From Palsa-459 sp963841965 (GTDB taxonomy: Bacteria > Actinomycetota > Acidimicrobiia > Acidimicrobiales > RAAP-2): DNA of 64,000 nt. Positions 45,009 through 53,909 of the stretch are shown here, one piece after another. The stretch is taken from assembly GCA_963841965.1 (NCBI GenBank), contig CAWJES010000010.1, positions 124,001 through 188,000 of the forward strand. Reading direction: 5' to 3'. Under the pieces are notes generated by a model. The model saw only the letters and a list, made by a program, of their open reading frames with translations, was not told the origin of the DNA and ran no database searches. A program made the position numbers and the translations under genes. Numbering within the stretch: position 1 is the stretch's first letter; the number at the start of each line of letters is the position of its first letter.

Positions 45009-46400
45009 TCAGCGTCGCCGGATCCTGGTCCCCGCAGCCGTGTCCTCGACCACATAACCGCGGGCGGAGAGCTCGTCTCGCAGGCGGTCCGACTCTGCGA
45101 AGTCCCGTTCCGCTCGTGCACGGTCCCGTTCGGCTGCTAGGCCCAGGTCCTCGTCTGCGATCCGCTCTGAGCTCCCGTCGATGACCAGACCGACCGATCC
45201 GGCGAGCACCTGGAGCACCCGGGCGGTCTCGCGGGCCTCGTCATCGCGGCCCTCGTCGGCGAGCGCGTTCGCACGCGTGGCGAGCTCGAAGAGCAGCGCG
45301 ATCGCCTTGGGGGTGTCGAGGTCGTCCTCGATGGCGGCACTGAAGGCGTCCAGCACCTCGCTGCCAGCCGCCAGCTCGGAGTGGTCCGCCAGGAGCACCG
45401 GGACGTCCGGATCGAACGGCTCGAGGTCGAACCTGCGAGCGACCGAGTCGAGCCGCTCAAGCGCGCGCTCGGCATCCGAGACGGTGCCTCCGGTGACCTC
45501 GATGGGCGCGCGGTAGTGCGCCCGCAGGATGAGGAGCCGGTAGGCGCGGCTGTCGGAGCGGGCCAGCAGGTCCGTGAGCGACGTGAAGTTCCCGAGTGAC
45601 TTCGACATCTTCACGCCCTCGACCTCGACCCAGCCGTTGTGCGCCCAGTGTCGCGCGAACCCGCGGCCGAGCGCGACGGCCTGGGCGCGCTCGTTCTCGT
45701 GGTGCGGGAACTTGAGGTCCTGCCCGCCCGTGTGGAGGTCGAAGTCCTCGCCGAGCAGCGCAAGCGACATGACCACGCACTCGGTGTGCCACCCGGGGCG
45801 GCCGGCGCCGAACGAGGCGTCCCACGAGGGCTCGTCTGGCTTCGCCGCCTTCCAGAGCGCGAAGTCGAGCGGCGACCGCTTCTGCTCGTTCGCCTCGACA
45901 CGGGCTCCCGCGCGAAGCGAGTCGAGAGGCTGTCCGGCGAGCAGCCCGTAGCCGGCAACCGTCGAGGTGTCGAGGTAGACGCCGTCGTCGGTCCGGTAGG
46001 CGTGCCCGTTCTCGAGCAGCTCCTCGATGGTCGAGATCATCTGGGCGACGAACTCCGTGGCGTGGGGGATGCTGGAGGGACGCAGCACGCCGAGGGCCGC
46101 CATCGCGTCCCACCAGGCGGTCTCGAACTGCGCCGCCACCTCGCCCTCGGTGCGACCCTCGCGGTTCGCCTTCGTGATGATGTTGTCGTCGATGTCCGTG
46201 ACGTTGGAGACGTAGGTGACATCGAGCCCCGTGAAGAGGAGCCACCGCCGAAGCACGTCCCACGTGAGAGTGAATCGCCCGTGGCCGATGTGCGGGAGCT
46301 CGTACACGGTCGGTCCGCAGACGTACATGCTGAACCGGCCCGCAACGCGCGGCTCGATGGGGACCACGGCGCCCTGCGCGGAATCGTGCAGGCGGAGCAT
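45009..46400 (-). CDS. cysS: Cysteinyl-tRNA synthetase
   Basis: Class I synthetase of 463 residues: YVCGPTVYELPHIGHGRF (zinc Cys and HIGH), GRPGWHTECVVM and FDLHTGGQDLKFPHHENERAQ (zinc ligands), GVKMSKSLGNF (KMSKS) near residue 263, then DALR helices and a terminal SDRLRDELSARGY. Full anticodon domain and normal length argue for CysS rather than mycothiol ligase MshC. Starts 6 nt after the minus-strand TAGGTT (46407-46412), so probably leaderless. Divergent from valS. Confidence 0.95.
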   Translation of the reverse strand: MLRLHDSAQGAVVPIEPRVAGRFSMYVCGPTVYELPHIGHGRFTLTWDVLRRWLLFTGLDVTYVSNVTDIDDNIITKANREGRTEGEVAAQFETAWWDAMAALGVLRPSSIPHATEFVAQMISTIEELLENGHAYRTDDGVYLDTSTVAGYGLLAGQPLDSLRAGARVEANEQKRSPLDFALWKAAKPDEPSWDASFGAGRPGWHTECVVMSLALLGEDFDLHTGGQDLKFPHHENERAQAVALGRGFARHWAHNGWVEVEGVKMSKSLGNFTSLTDLLARSDSRAYRLLILRAHYRAPIEVTGGTVSDAERALERLDSVARRFDLEPFDPDVPVLLADHSELAAGSEVLDAFSAAIEDDLDTPKAIALLFELATRANALADEGRDDEARETARVLQVLAGSVGLVIDGSSERIADEDLGLAAERDRARAERDFAESDRLRDELSARGYVVEDTAAGTRIRRR

Positions 46401-46405
46401 CCCAG

Positions 46406-46412
46406 TAACCTA
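46406..46412. promoter_or_regulatory. Overlapping divergent -10 boxes of cysS and valS
   Basis: The 20 bp gap between the two start codons contains AGTAACCTACT. It reads TAACCT on the plus strand (9 nt before the valS ATG) and TAGGTT on the minus strand (6 nt before the cysS ATG), overlapping by five bases. Both transcripts would be leaderless. Confidence 0.6.
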
Positions 46413-46420
46413 CTGAACTT

Positions 46421-49012
46421 ATGGTCAGCGACGAGAAGCGCACGAGCGAGTTCGCGCTGCCCGAACGGCCCTCGCTGGACGGCATCGAGGACAAGTGGAT
46501 GCAGCGCTGGGAGCGCGATGGCACCTACCGCTTCGATCGCTCGAAGGACCGGTCCCAGATCTTCTCGATCGACACGCCGCCGCCGACGGTGTCTGGATTG
46601 CTGCACATGGGGAGCGTCTTCGGATACGCCCAGACGGACTGCATCGCGCGGTTCCAGCGCATGCGTGGCCGCGAGGTGTTCTACCCGATGGGCGCCGACG
46701 ACAACGGGCTTCCGACGGAGCGCCGCGTCGAGCAGTTTTTCTCGGTGCGATGCGACCCGTCGGCAGACTACGACCCTGCTTTCGAGCCTCCGGAGGTCCC
46801 GACGAAGGACCGCGTGGCGATCTCGCGCCCCAACTTCATCGAGCTGTGCCACCGGCTGACCGCAGAGGACGAGAAGGCGTACAAGGCGCTCTGGCAGCGG
46901 CTCGGCCTCTCCGTCGACTGGTCCCTCGAGTACGCAACGATCTCTGACCTCGCCCAGCGCCAGAGCCAGCGGGCGTTCCTGCGGATGCTGGCCCGCGGCG
47001 AGGTGTACTCGACCGAGGCCCCGACCCTGTGGGACGTGGACTTCAAGACGGCCGTGTCGCAGGCAGAGCTCGAGGACCGGGAGCGTTCCGGCGCGTACCA
47101 CCGGATCGCCTTCCGCCGCGCGGACGGCGCGGGCACGGTCGAGATCGAGACGACGAGGCCGGAGCTGCTCGCGGCGTGCGTCGCACTCGTCGCGCACCCC
47201 GACGACGCCCGGTACCAGCCGCTCTTCGGGACCGACGTGGTGACCCCGCTGTACGGCGTTCGCGTCCCCGTCGTCGCCCATGAGCTCGCGGACCCCGAGA
47301 AGGGATCGGGCATCGCGATGATCTGCACCTTCGGCGACACGACCGACGTCGTGTGGTGGCGCGAGCTCGGGCTGCCGCTTCGAGCCCTCATCGGCCGCGA
47401 CGGGCGCATGCTGCCGGTGACCTTCGGCAGCGAGGGCTTCGAGTCAGAGGACGCGGACGCCGCGAACGCGGCCTACTCGGCGCTCGCCGGCAGGACTGTC
47501 AAGCAGGCACAGGGTGCCATCGTCGAGCAGCTCCGCGACGACGGATCGCTCATCGGTGACGTGAGGCCGATCATGCACCCCGTGAAGTTCTACGAGAAGG
47601 GCGACCGCCCGCTTGAGATCGTCACGTCCAGGCAGTGGTTCGTTTCCACGCTCATCCACCGCGACACGCTGCTCGCGCGTGGCGAGGAGATCTCGTGGCA
47701 CCCCGAGCACATGTCGCACCGCTACCGCATATGGGTCGAGGGGCTGAACTCCGACTGGTGCATCAGCCGGCAGCGGTACTTCGGCGTGCCCTTCCCCATC
47801 TGGTACGCGGTCGGAGCGGACGGCTCCATCGACATCGAGCACCCGCTGCAGCCTGCCGAGTCCCGCCTCCCCGTCGACCCCTCGACCGATGTGCCCGACG
47901 GTTTCGAGCCCTCGCAGCGGGGCCTGCCCGGCGGGTTCGTGGGTGATCCGGACGTCATGGACACCTGGGCCACAAGCTCGCTCACGCCGCAGATCGCGGG
48001 CAGATGGGAGGACGACCCGGACCTGTTCGACCGCGTGTTCCCGATGGACCTGCGGCCACAGGGTCCCGAGATCATCAGGACATGGCTGTTCTCGACCGTG
48101 GTGCGCAGCGAGCTCGAGCACCACGTCCTGCCATGGCGTCACGCCACGATCAACGGGTGGGTCCTCGACCCGGATCGCAAGAAGATGAGCAAGTCGACCG
48201 GGCATGCCTCGACTCCCCTCGACCTGCTCAACGAGATCAGCTCGGACGGCGTCCGCTACTGGGCGGCGTCGGGGAGACCGGGCACCGACACCGCCGAGGA
48301 CCCCGCCCAGATGAAGGTCGGCCGACGCCTGACCATCAAGCTCCTCAACGCGTCGAAGTTCGTCCTCACCCAGCTCGACGGCGTCAGCCCGGGGAGCGAC
48401 TCGCCTGCTCTTGTGACCCAGCCCATCGACCAGGACCTGCTCGCGCGCCTGCGCGACCTCGTGGACGAGGCCACCGGCGCATTCGAGCAGATGGACTACG
48501 CGCGGTCGCTCGAGCGGACCGAGGCGTTCTTCTGGCGGTTCTGCGACGACTACCTCGAGCTCGCGAAGACCCGCGCCTACGGTGCGGCGGACAGCGACGG
48601 GACCAGGTCGGCGCGCGCGACCCTCGGCATCGCCCTGTCGGTCCTGCTGCGCCTGTTCGCACCGATCCTGCCGTTCTCGACGGAGGAGGCATGGTCCTGG
48701 TGGCACGAGGGCTCGATCCATCGTGCCGCGTGGCCCATCATCGAGGAGATCGCCTCTGCGTCACCTGCGGTCCCCGGCGTCCTCGAGGCTGCAAGCGGCG
48801 TGCTCGGCGCCGTGCGTCGGGAGAAGTCCGCAGCGAAGCGGTCGATGCGCGCGGAGGTCGAACTCGTCACCGTCAGCGGGTCCCCGGCGTTCCTCGCGGC
48901 CGTCGAGGCCGCGCGCGACGACCTCGTCGACGCCGGCGTGATCCGCGAGCTGCGTCTCGGGGACGGCGACGAGGCGGTCATCGTCGCGCTCGCCGACGAG
49001 CCGGCCGCCTGA
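46421..49012 (+). CDS. valS: Valyl-tRNA synthetase
   Basis: Class I synthetase of 863 residues: PPTVSGLLHMGSVFGYAQTD (HIGH-equivalent HMGS), FYPMGADDNGLPTERRVE, an editing domain with TTRPELLAACVALVAHPDD, KFYEKGDRPLEIVTSRQWF, DVMDTWATSSLTPQIAG, and DRKKMSKSTGH near residue 588. The signature matches the longer archaeal/alphaproteobacterial-like ValRS form found in some actinobacteria. Starts 20 bp from cysS on the opposite strand. Confidence 0.95.
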   Translation: MVSDEKRTSEFALPERPSLDGIEDKWMQRWERDGTYRFDRSKDRSQIFSIDTPPPTVSGLLHMGSVFGYAQTDCIARFQRMRGREVFYPMGADDNGLPTERRVEQFFSVRCDPSADYDPAFEPPEVPTKDRVAISRPNFIELCHRLTAEDEKAYKALWQRLGLSVDWSLEYATISDLAQRQSQRAFLRMLARGEVYSTEAPTLWDVDFKTAVSQAELEDRERSGAYHRIAFRRADGAGTVEIETTRPELLAACVALVAHPDDARYQPLFGTDVVTPLYGVRVPVVAHELADPEKGSGIAMICTFGDTTDVVWWRELGLPLRALIGRDGRMLPVTFGSEGFESEDADAANAAYSALAGRTVKQAQGAIVEQLRDDGSLIGDVRPIMHPVKFYEKGDRPLEIVTSRQWFVSTLIHRDTLLARGEEISWHPEHMSHRYRIWVEGLNSDWCISRQRYFGVPFPIWYAVGADGSIDIEHPLQPAESRLPVDPSTDVPDGFEPSQRGLPGGFVGDPDVMDTWATSSLTPQIAGRWEDDPDLFDRVFPMDLRPQGPEIIRTWLFSTVVRSELEHHVLPWRHATINGWVLDPDRKKMSKSTGHASTPLDLLNEISSDGVRYWAASGRPGTDTAEDPAQMKVGRRLTIKLLNASKFVLTQLDGVSPGSDSPALVTQPIDQDLLARLRDLVDEATGAFEQMDYARSLERTEAFFWRFCDDYLELAKTRAYGAADSDGTRSARATLGIALSVLLRLFAPILPFSTEEAWSWWHEGSIHRAAWPIIEEIASASPAVPGVLEAASGVLGAVRREKSAAKRSMRAEVELVTVSGSPAFLAAVEAARDDLVDAGVIRELRLGDGDEAVIVALADEPAA

Positions 49013-49033
49013 GCCCCGAGCCCTGACCCCCGG

Positions 49034-49055
49034 GCCGCCCGAACCTTGAGGCGGC
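49034..49055. terminator. Possible bidirectional terminator hairpin
   Basis: GCCGCC and GGCGGC with a 10 nt loop lie in the 79 bp between the convergent valS and LysE-like genes. No T run follows on either strand, so this is tentative. Confidence 0.3.
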
Positions 49056-49091
49056 TGCATCTCGGGTGACCCGGCACGAGCGTCGGAGCGC

Positions 49092-49763
49092 TCAGAGCCC
49101 AGCGAGCCCGTTGCCGAGGAGTACCACGCCGAAGGCGAAGTAGATGACGGCCATCACGGTGCCACTGTTCAGCTCGAGCCATCTCTTCCAGCTCTCAATC
49201 ACCCGGTCGCCGCGGTCCCCGAGCAAGACCACCACGAGGATGGGAGCGGCCACGCCGAGGATCGCGACCAGGACGTAGAGGGCGCCGACCCCGACCTGCT
49301 GCGAGGCCGACAGGCCTGCCGCTGCGATGGACAGGGCCGCAGCGACGCCTACGGCGATGTTCTTGGGATTCAGCGCGCCAACGAGCACGCCGGTCGCGAA
49401 GGACTTCGGCGGCGCGAATGCGGAGATCCCGGCCATCCACTTGGGCGTGGGAGCGGTCTCTCCCGCGCGCGGGCGACCTCGGAACTTCGAGAGTCCCGCA
49501 ACGACGAGGTAACCGCCGAGCGCGATCCGGATGATCGACGCGGTCCGCGATGGCCCCGATCCCCCCGTCAGATCAACGGCCTCCGCGAGTGCGACGAGCG
49601 CCGCGAGCATGCCGCCGACGCCCACCACGAACCCCGCGAGGTAACTCGACGCGTTCGCGATGGGCCGCTGCGTGAAGAGCAGCAGGATCGCGGCGACGAT
49701 GTTGACGGGCGAGACCATCACGACGACGGCGAGCGGGAGGATGCTGACGAAAGTCGCCCTCAT
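49092..49763 (-). CDS. GAP/LysE-like membrane transporter
   Basis: Membrane protein of 223 residues with six predicted helices. It resembles the GAP (Sap, sulfolipid-addressing) family of the LysE superfamily: VSPVNIVAAILLLFTQRPIANASSYLAGF, a cytoplasmic loop with PTPKWMAGISAFAPPKSFATGVLVGALNPKN and a C-terminal GTVMAVIYFAFGVVLLG. In mycobacteria such proteins help export lipids; a role here is inference. The ATG at 49763 is chosen because the helix starts at once (MRATFVSILPLAV). Confidence 0.8.
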   Translation of the reverse strand: MRATFVSILPLAVVVMVSPVNIVAAILLLFTQRPIANASSYLAGFVVGVGGMLAALVALAEAVDLTGGSGPSRTASIIRIALGGYLVVAGLSKFRGRPRAGETAPTPKWMAGISAFAPPKSFATGVLVGALNPKNIAVGVAAALSIAAAGLSASQQVGVGALYVLVAILGVAAPILVVVLLGDRGDRVIESWKRWLELNSGTVMAVIYFAFGVVLLGNGLAGL

Positions 49764-49926
49764 GGCCGCCCCCAACCATCGCCCGGCTGCGGGTGCGATC
49801 GCCGCCGTTCGGTTGCACGTCGCGCCGGGACAGCGGCGTGCGTCACGGACAGAGTCTTGCGCACCGTCGACCGGTTCGATCCGATGGCCGCGCACGACGG
49901 ACCGAGCTGCACCGCGTGGCGTCGGG

Positions 49927-51225
49927 CTAGACGGTCGGCTTCGACTCCCGTGCGTTCACGAGGGCGTTGAGGAACGCCGCGATCCCCCGCGTGGTCGCGG
50001 TACACCTCGGCGAGCAGACCGTGTCGAAGGCGTGCTGGGCGAGGGGAAGCTCGAAGTAGCCGATGGGTGCATCGGAGAGCTCCTTGAACTTCGCCACAAA
50101 CTGCCTCGCGGTCTCGACGGTCACGAGGGTGTCGTTGGTGCCCTGCAGGACGAGGAACGGTGGGGCGTTGGGATGGAGGCGATGGTAGGGAGACGACGCC
50201 TCGTAGACGTCGGGAGCGTCCTGCACCTGGACCCGCATCACAGCGCGCGCGAGCAGGTTCGTGAGCGCGTTGCCATGCAGGCCCATCATCGTGCGGTCTC
50301 CGGTCATGTCCAGCACCCCATACAGCGAGACGCAGGCGCTCACCGATGTGTCGATGTCCTCGAAGCCCGGCTGCCAGGCCGGTTCGTTCGCGGTGAGCGC
50401 AGCCAGGGCCGCCAGGTGCCCGCCGGCGGAGTCGCCGCAGATCGTGAGGAACCGGTCGGGGTCGCCGCCGAACTCCCCGACGTGCGCCTTGACCCACGCG
50501 ATCGCGAGCTTGACGTCCACGATGTGGTCGGGCCAGGTCGCCTTCGGGCTCAGCCGGTAGTTGATCGACACGCACACCCAGCCCCTCGTCGCGAGCTCGA
50601 ACAGCATCGGCAGGCACTGCTCACGCTTGGATCCGACCGTCCACGCGCCGCCGTGCACGAAGAGCATGACGGGTGCGCCGGTCACCGGCTCGCGCCGGGC
50701 GATGACGTCAAGCATGTGGGACTTGCTGGCATCGCCGACGTAGTCGATGTCCCGGAGAATCCGGATGCCCCTCCCCCGGAACGGGATGGCGATGCATGTA
50801 CGCCACCAGCGCACCCAGCCGCCTTCGGAGGGGAGGAACGAGTCGACGCGCACACCTCTCGCCGCGCGGAGCGACTCGAGCACCACGCGATGTGCCCTGA
50901 GCCCCACGACGAACAGGTAGGCGAACGCGATCGCGACGAGGATCGCGAGCACCGTTGCGGCCGCGCCGAGCCCGCCGTGCAGCCATCCCGCGGAGCCGAA
51001 GATCCCGAGGAGCGCGAGGTCGAGCGCCAGGATCTGCCCGCTGAGCTCCGCGTTGAGGAAACCGAACGTGAACGCGAAGCCGCCGAAGGGCTCGCGGTGC
51101 ACCGGGACGAGGGCGAGCTGCGCTCCGAACGCCAACACGCCGAAGATGACGATCGCCACGACTCCCATGGCGACATTCTGGCCGACCGAGGATTCGGGCC
51201 ACCACCGTGGGGCACGTAGCCTCAT
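49927..51225 (-). CDS. Membrane-anchored alpha/beta hydrolase (HSL-type esterase)
   Basis: Protein of 432 residues. The first 130 residues hold three or four membrane helices; the rest is an esterase domain of the hormone-sensitive-lipase type: oxyanion motif VMLFVHGGAWTVG, nucleophile elbow ICGDSAGGHLAALAAL, an acidic residue in GTNDTLV, and catalytic His in LAQHAFD. Substrate unknown, probably short or medium acyl esters. The ATG at 51225 is only 3 bp from the divergent start at 51229; an ATG at 51168 just before the first helix may be the real start. Confidence 0.83.
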   Translation of the reverse strand: MRLRAPRWWPESSVGQNVAMGVVAIVIFGVLAFGAQLALVPVHREPFGGFAFTFGFLNAELSGQILALDLALLGIFGSAGWLHGGLGAAATVLAILVAIAFAYLFVVGLRAHRVVLESLRAARGVRVDSFLPSEGGWVRWWRTCIAIPFRGRGIRILRDIDYVGDASKSHMLDVIARREPVTGAPVMLFVHGGAWTVGSKREQCLPMLFELATRGWVCVSINYRLSPKATWPDHIVDVKLAIAWVKAHVGEFGGDPDRFLTICGDSAGGHLAALAALTANEPAWQPGFEDIDTSVSACVSLYGVLDMTGDRTMMGLHGNALTNLLARAVMRVQVQDAPDVYEASSPYHRLHPNAPPFLVLQGTNDTLVTVETARQFVAKFKELSDAPIGYFELPLAQHAFDTVCSPRCTATTRGIAAFLNALVNARESKPTV

Positions 51226-51228
51226 GGC

Positions 51229-52140
51229 GTGGACGAGACCCTGCACGCGCTCAAGGGCACCGTCGGGATCTGGACGTTCTCGCTCGAGAGTGTCGAGCCG
51301 TCCCTGCTCGGCGCTGCGTTGGAGCTCCTCGAATCAAGCGGCTTCTCGGCCCTCTGGATCCCCGAGGCCTGGGGCCGCGAGGCGATGACCGGATCCGCTG
51401 TGGCGCTCGCGCAGTCGACCCGGCTTGTCGTGGCGACGGGGATCGCCCAGATCTACGCCCGCGATGCGATGGCGACGGCTGCCGCGTCGAGGACGCTCGC
51501 GGCCTGGTCCGGAGGCCGCTTCGTGCTCGGCCTCGGGGTGAGCCACAGGCCACTCGTCGAACGGGCCCGCCGCGGAACCTACGACCCCCCGATCGCCGCG
51601 ATGCGGACATTCCTCGACGCCTACGACGAGGCTCCCAACCTGAGCATCGAGCACGAGCGACGCGTCCCGAGGGTGCTCGCCGCGCTTGGCCCGAGGATGT
51701 TGCACCTCGCTGCGACCCGCGCCGACGGCGCGCTGTCGTACCTCGTGACTGCCGAGCACACCGCGCAGGCCCGAGCGTCGCTTGGGCCCGGCGCCTTCCT
51801 CGCTGTCGAGCAGTCCGTGGTCCTGGGCGAGGACCGCGCCGAGTTCCTCCGACGGGCGCACGAGCACCTCAACTTCTACACCGGCCTCGACAACTACCGG
51901 AACAGCTGGCGACGGCTCGGCTTCACCGACGAGGACTTCGTGCGCGGCGGGTCCGACCGACTCTGCGACGCGCTGGTCGTCCACGGAGACGAGGCAGCGA
52001 TCGCGCGCAGCATCGAAGGGCATCGAGACGCCGGAGCTGACCACGTCTGCCTCCAGGTCCTCGGCTCGACACGCGAAGATGTCCCCATGCTCCAATGGGA
52101 GCGGCTCGGCGCCGCGACACACGGAAGGCAGGTCGGATGA
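51229..52140 (+). CDS. LLM-class F420-dependent oxidoreductase
   Basis: Protein of 303 residues of the luciferase-like monooxygenase superfamily: GFSALWIPEAWGREAMT, LVVATGIAQIYARDAMATAAASRTLAAWSGGRFVLGLGVSH and a C-terminal AIARSIEGHRDAGADHVCLQV. The pattern fits an F420-dependent TIGR03620-like group, but flavin use cannot be excluded. The GTG lies 6 nt after TAGCCT (51217-51222), suggesting a leaderless mRNA. Overlaps the phosphofructokinase start by 4 bp (ATGA). Confidence 0.85.
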   Translation: MDETLHALKGTVGIWTFSLESVEPSLLGAALELLESSGFSALWIPEAWGREAMTGSAVALAQSTRLVVATGIAQIYARDAMATAAASRTLAAWSGGRFVLGLGVSHRPLVERARRGTYDPPIAAMRTFLDAYDEAPNLSIEHERRVPRVLAALGPRMLHLAATRADGALSYLVTAEHTAQARASLGPGAFLAVEQSVVLGEDRAEFLRRAHEHLNFYTGLDNYRNSWRRLGFTDEDFVRGGSDRLCDALVVHGDEAAIARSIEGHRDAGADHVCLQVLGSTREDVPMLQWERLGAATHGRQVG

Positions 52141-53180
52141 ACCGCAAGGGCGGCAGGCGCATCGGGGTGGTCACCGCTGGCGGCGACGCGCCGGGACTCA
52201 ATGCGGCAATCAGGGCGCTCGGCCGATGCGCGATCGATGCGGGCGACGAGGTCATCGGGATCCTGAACGGCTGGACCGGCCTCCTCGAGGAGGGGACGTG
52301 CCGGCAGCTGAGCGCCGACGACTTCGTCGGGATCGTCTCGCACGGGGGGACGATCCTCGGGAGCTCGCGCACCGCAGCGCTCCAGGACGAGGTCGGCATC
52401 CACCGGCTCCTCGCCGGCGTCCAGGAGGCGCGGCTTGACATCGTCGTCGCCATGGGCGGGGACGGCACCCTGAAGCTCGCCCGAAAGCTGGCCGAGCACG
52501 GCCTTCGGGTCATCGGCATCCCCAAGACGATCGACTACGACGTCGACTACACGGAGATCTGCATTGGATTCGAGTCGGCCCTCTCGCGGGTCGTCGAGGC
52601 CCTCGACCGGTTGCACACGACCGCCGCCTCGCACCACAGGGTCATGGTCCTCGAGACGATGGGACGTGACTCGGGATGGCTCGCCACCCTGGGCGGTCTC
52701 GCCGGCGGCGCCGACATGATCTGCATCCCCGAGTTCCAGGTGTCCATCGACGACGTGGCCGAGCGCCTGCTCGAGCGCCGGCGGATCGGGAAGCAGTCCT
52801 CCATCGTCGTCGTCGCCGAAGGCTGCGACCTGAAGGGTGTGTTCGGCGACGCGCCGCCGCTCGACGGTGTCGGCCATCCGCTCCTCGCACGCCGCGCGAT
52901 CGGCGAGCACGTCGCCGTCGCCATCGAGCGCCTGACCGGAAGCGAGACGAGGTCCACCGTGCTCGGCCACCTGCAGCGGGGTGGTTCGCCCGTCGCGTCG
53001 GACCGGGTCTGGGCGACCCGCCTGGGTGCGGCGGCAGCGGACCTCGCACGCAGCGACAGGCGGGCAACTGCTGTCGCGGTGCGCAACGGCGAGGTCGTCG
53101 AGGCGACACTCAGCCAGCTGACCGAGCACCGCAGAGTCGTCCCGGAGTCCTTGTACGAGTTGAGTCGGCGCACGAGCTAG
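52137..53180 (+). CDS. pfkA: 6-phosphofructokinase, group III type
   Basis: Protein of 347 residues that phosphorylates fructose 6-phosphate: VVTAGGDAPGLNAAIR, AMGGDGTLKLARKL, GIPKTIDYDVDYTE, ETMGRDSGWLA, PEFQVS and LGHLQRGGSPVASDR. The residue after GGD is Gly, as in ATP-using enzymes, while Lys in GIPKTID is common in the PPi/group III class; this Gly/Lys pair is also seen in ATP-dependent actinobacterial enzymes, so ATP use is likely. The usual TIDND is TIDYD here, an uncommon change beside the catalytic Asp. Translationally coupled to the LLM gene. Confidence 0.9.
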   Translation: MNRKGGRRIGVVTAGGDAPGLNAAIRALGRCAIDAGDEVIGILNGWTGLLEEGTCRQLSADDFVGIVSHGGTILGSSRTAALQDEVGIHRLLAGVQEARLDIVVAMGGDGTLKLARKLAEHGLRVIGIPKTIDYDVDYTEICIGFESALSRVVEALDRLHTTAASHHRVMVLETMGRDSGWLATLGGLAGGADMICIPEFQVSIDDVAERLLERRRIGKQSSIVVVAEGCDLKGVFGDAPPLDGVGHPLLARRAIGEHVAVAIERLTGSETRSTVLGHLQRGGSPVASDRVWATRLGAAAADLARSDRRATAVAVRNGEVVEATLSQLTEHRRVVPESLYELSRRTS

Positions 53181-53187
53181 GAGAAAA

Positions 53188-53201
53188 GTCGGGGACCCGA
53201 C
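53188..53201. promoter_or_regulatory. Short palindrome upstream of a tetR gene
   Basis: GTCGGG-GA-CCCGAC lies 8 bp after the pfkA stop and about 36 bp before the next ATG. It could be an operator for the TetR-type regulator that follows. Confidence 0.35.
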
Positions 53202-53237
53202 CGAAAACTCAGAATCGCCGGTGCTACCTTGCCGCCG

Positions 53238-53873
53238 ATGGTGAATTCCCTGCAATCCGCACCCGCAGCGCCTGCCAAGGAGCAGATCCTCACGCGCGAG
53301 CGGATCCTCGACGCTGTCTCCGAGCAACTCGCTCGAACCGGCATCGCTGGCCTCCGTCTGAAGGACGTCGCAGACCTCCTGAGCGTGTCTGTTCCTTCCC
53401 TGTACCGGTTCTTCGCTGACCGCGAGGCCATGATCGCCGCCGCCTACGTGCGCGACTTTGCCGAGCAGACCTTCATCGACCTCGACCAGCTTCGGGTCGT
53501 GTTCTCCGAGGCCGCCAGCGCCGAGGACTACCAGAACGGGCTGCGCACGGTCGTCATCGACATCTTCGGCGAGGAGAGCCGCCAGATCAGGTGGCGCAAG
53601 CTCTCCGCGATGGCAGCGACGCACCACGACCCCGTGCTGATGGAGCAGATCGGAAGGATCCAGGCGGAGTTCACGAGCCGGATCGCCGAGACGTTCGAGA
53701 GCGCACGCCAGCGAGGCTGGGTCAAGAGCTCGGTCAACGCCTTCGCGTTCGCCTATGCCGTGCAGGGACTGATGATGGGACCGCTCTTCGCGGACGTGGT
53801 GCCAGGATCGGATGTCACCTCGGGAGACTTCGCGGAACTCTTCGTGCTGTTCCACCAGGCCATGGCCGCTTAG
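53238..53873 (+). CDS. TetR-family transcriptional regulator
   Basis: Protein of 211 residues: HTH region TRERILDAVSEQLARTGIAGLRLKDVADLLSVSVPSLYRFFADRE, then a C-terminal helical domain with FAYAVQGLMMGPLFADV. The ATG lies 7 nt after TACCTT (53225-53230), suggesting a leaderless mRNA. Target unknown; the palindrome upstream may serve autoregulation. Followed after 36 bp by recC. Confidence 0.88.
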   Translation: MVNSLQSAPAAPAKEQILTRERILDAVSEQLARTGIAGLRLKDVADLLSVSVPSLYRFFADREAMIAAAYVRDFAEQTFIDLDQLRVVFSEAASAEDYQNGLRTVVIDIFGEESRQIRWRKLSAMAATHHDPVLMEQIGRIQAEFTSRIAETFESARQRGWVKSSVNAFAFAYAVQGLMMGPLFADVVPGSDVTSGDFAELFVLFHQAMAA

Positions 53874-53909
53874 GCACGACGTCGCGCCCCTCGGGTACGG
53901 TCGCCAGCG

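Noticed and set aside
45009..46400. Mycothiol cysteine ligase MshC instead of CysS
   Set aside because: The protein has full-length CysRS features including the C-terminal anticodon-binding part and the usual KMSKS context.
53188..53201. Rho-independent terminator after pfkA
   Set aside because: The stem has a two-base loop and no T run on the plus strand; an operator role is more plausible.
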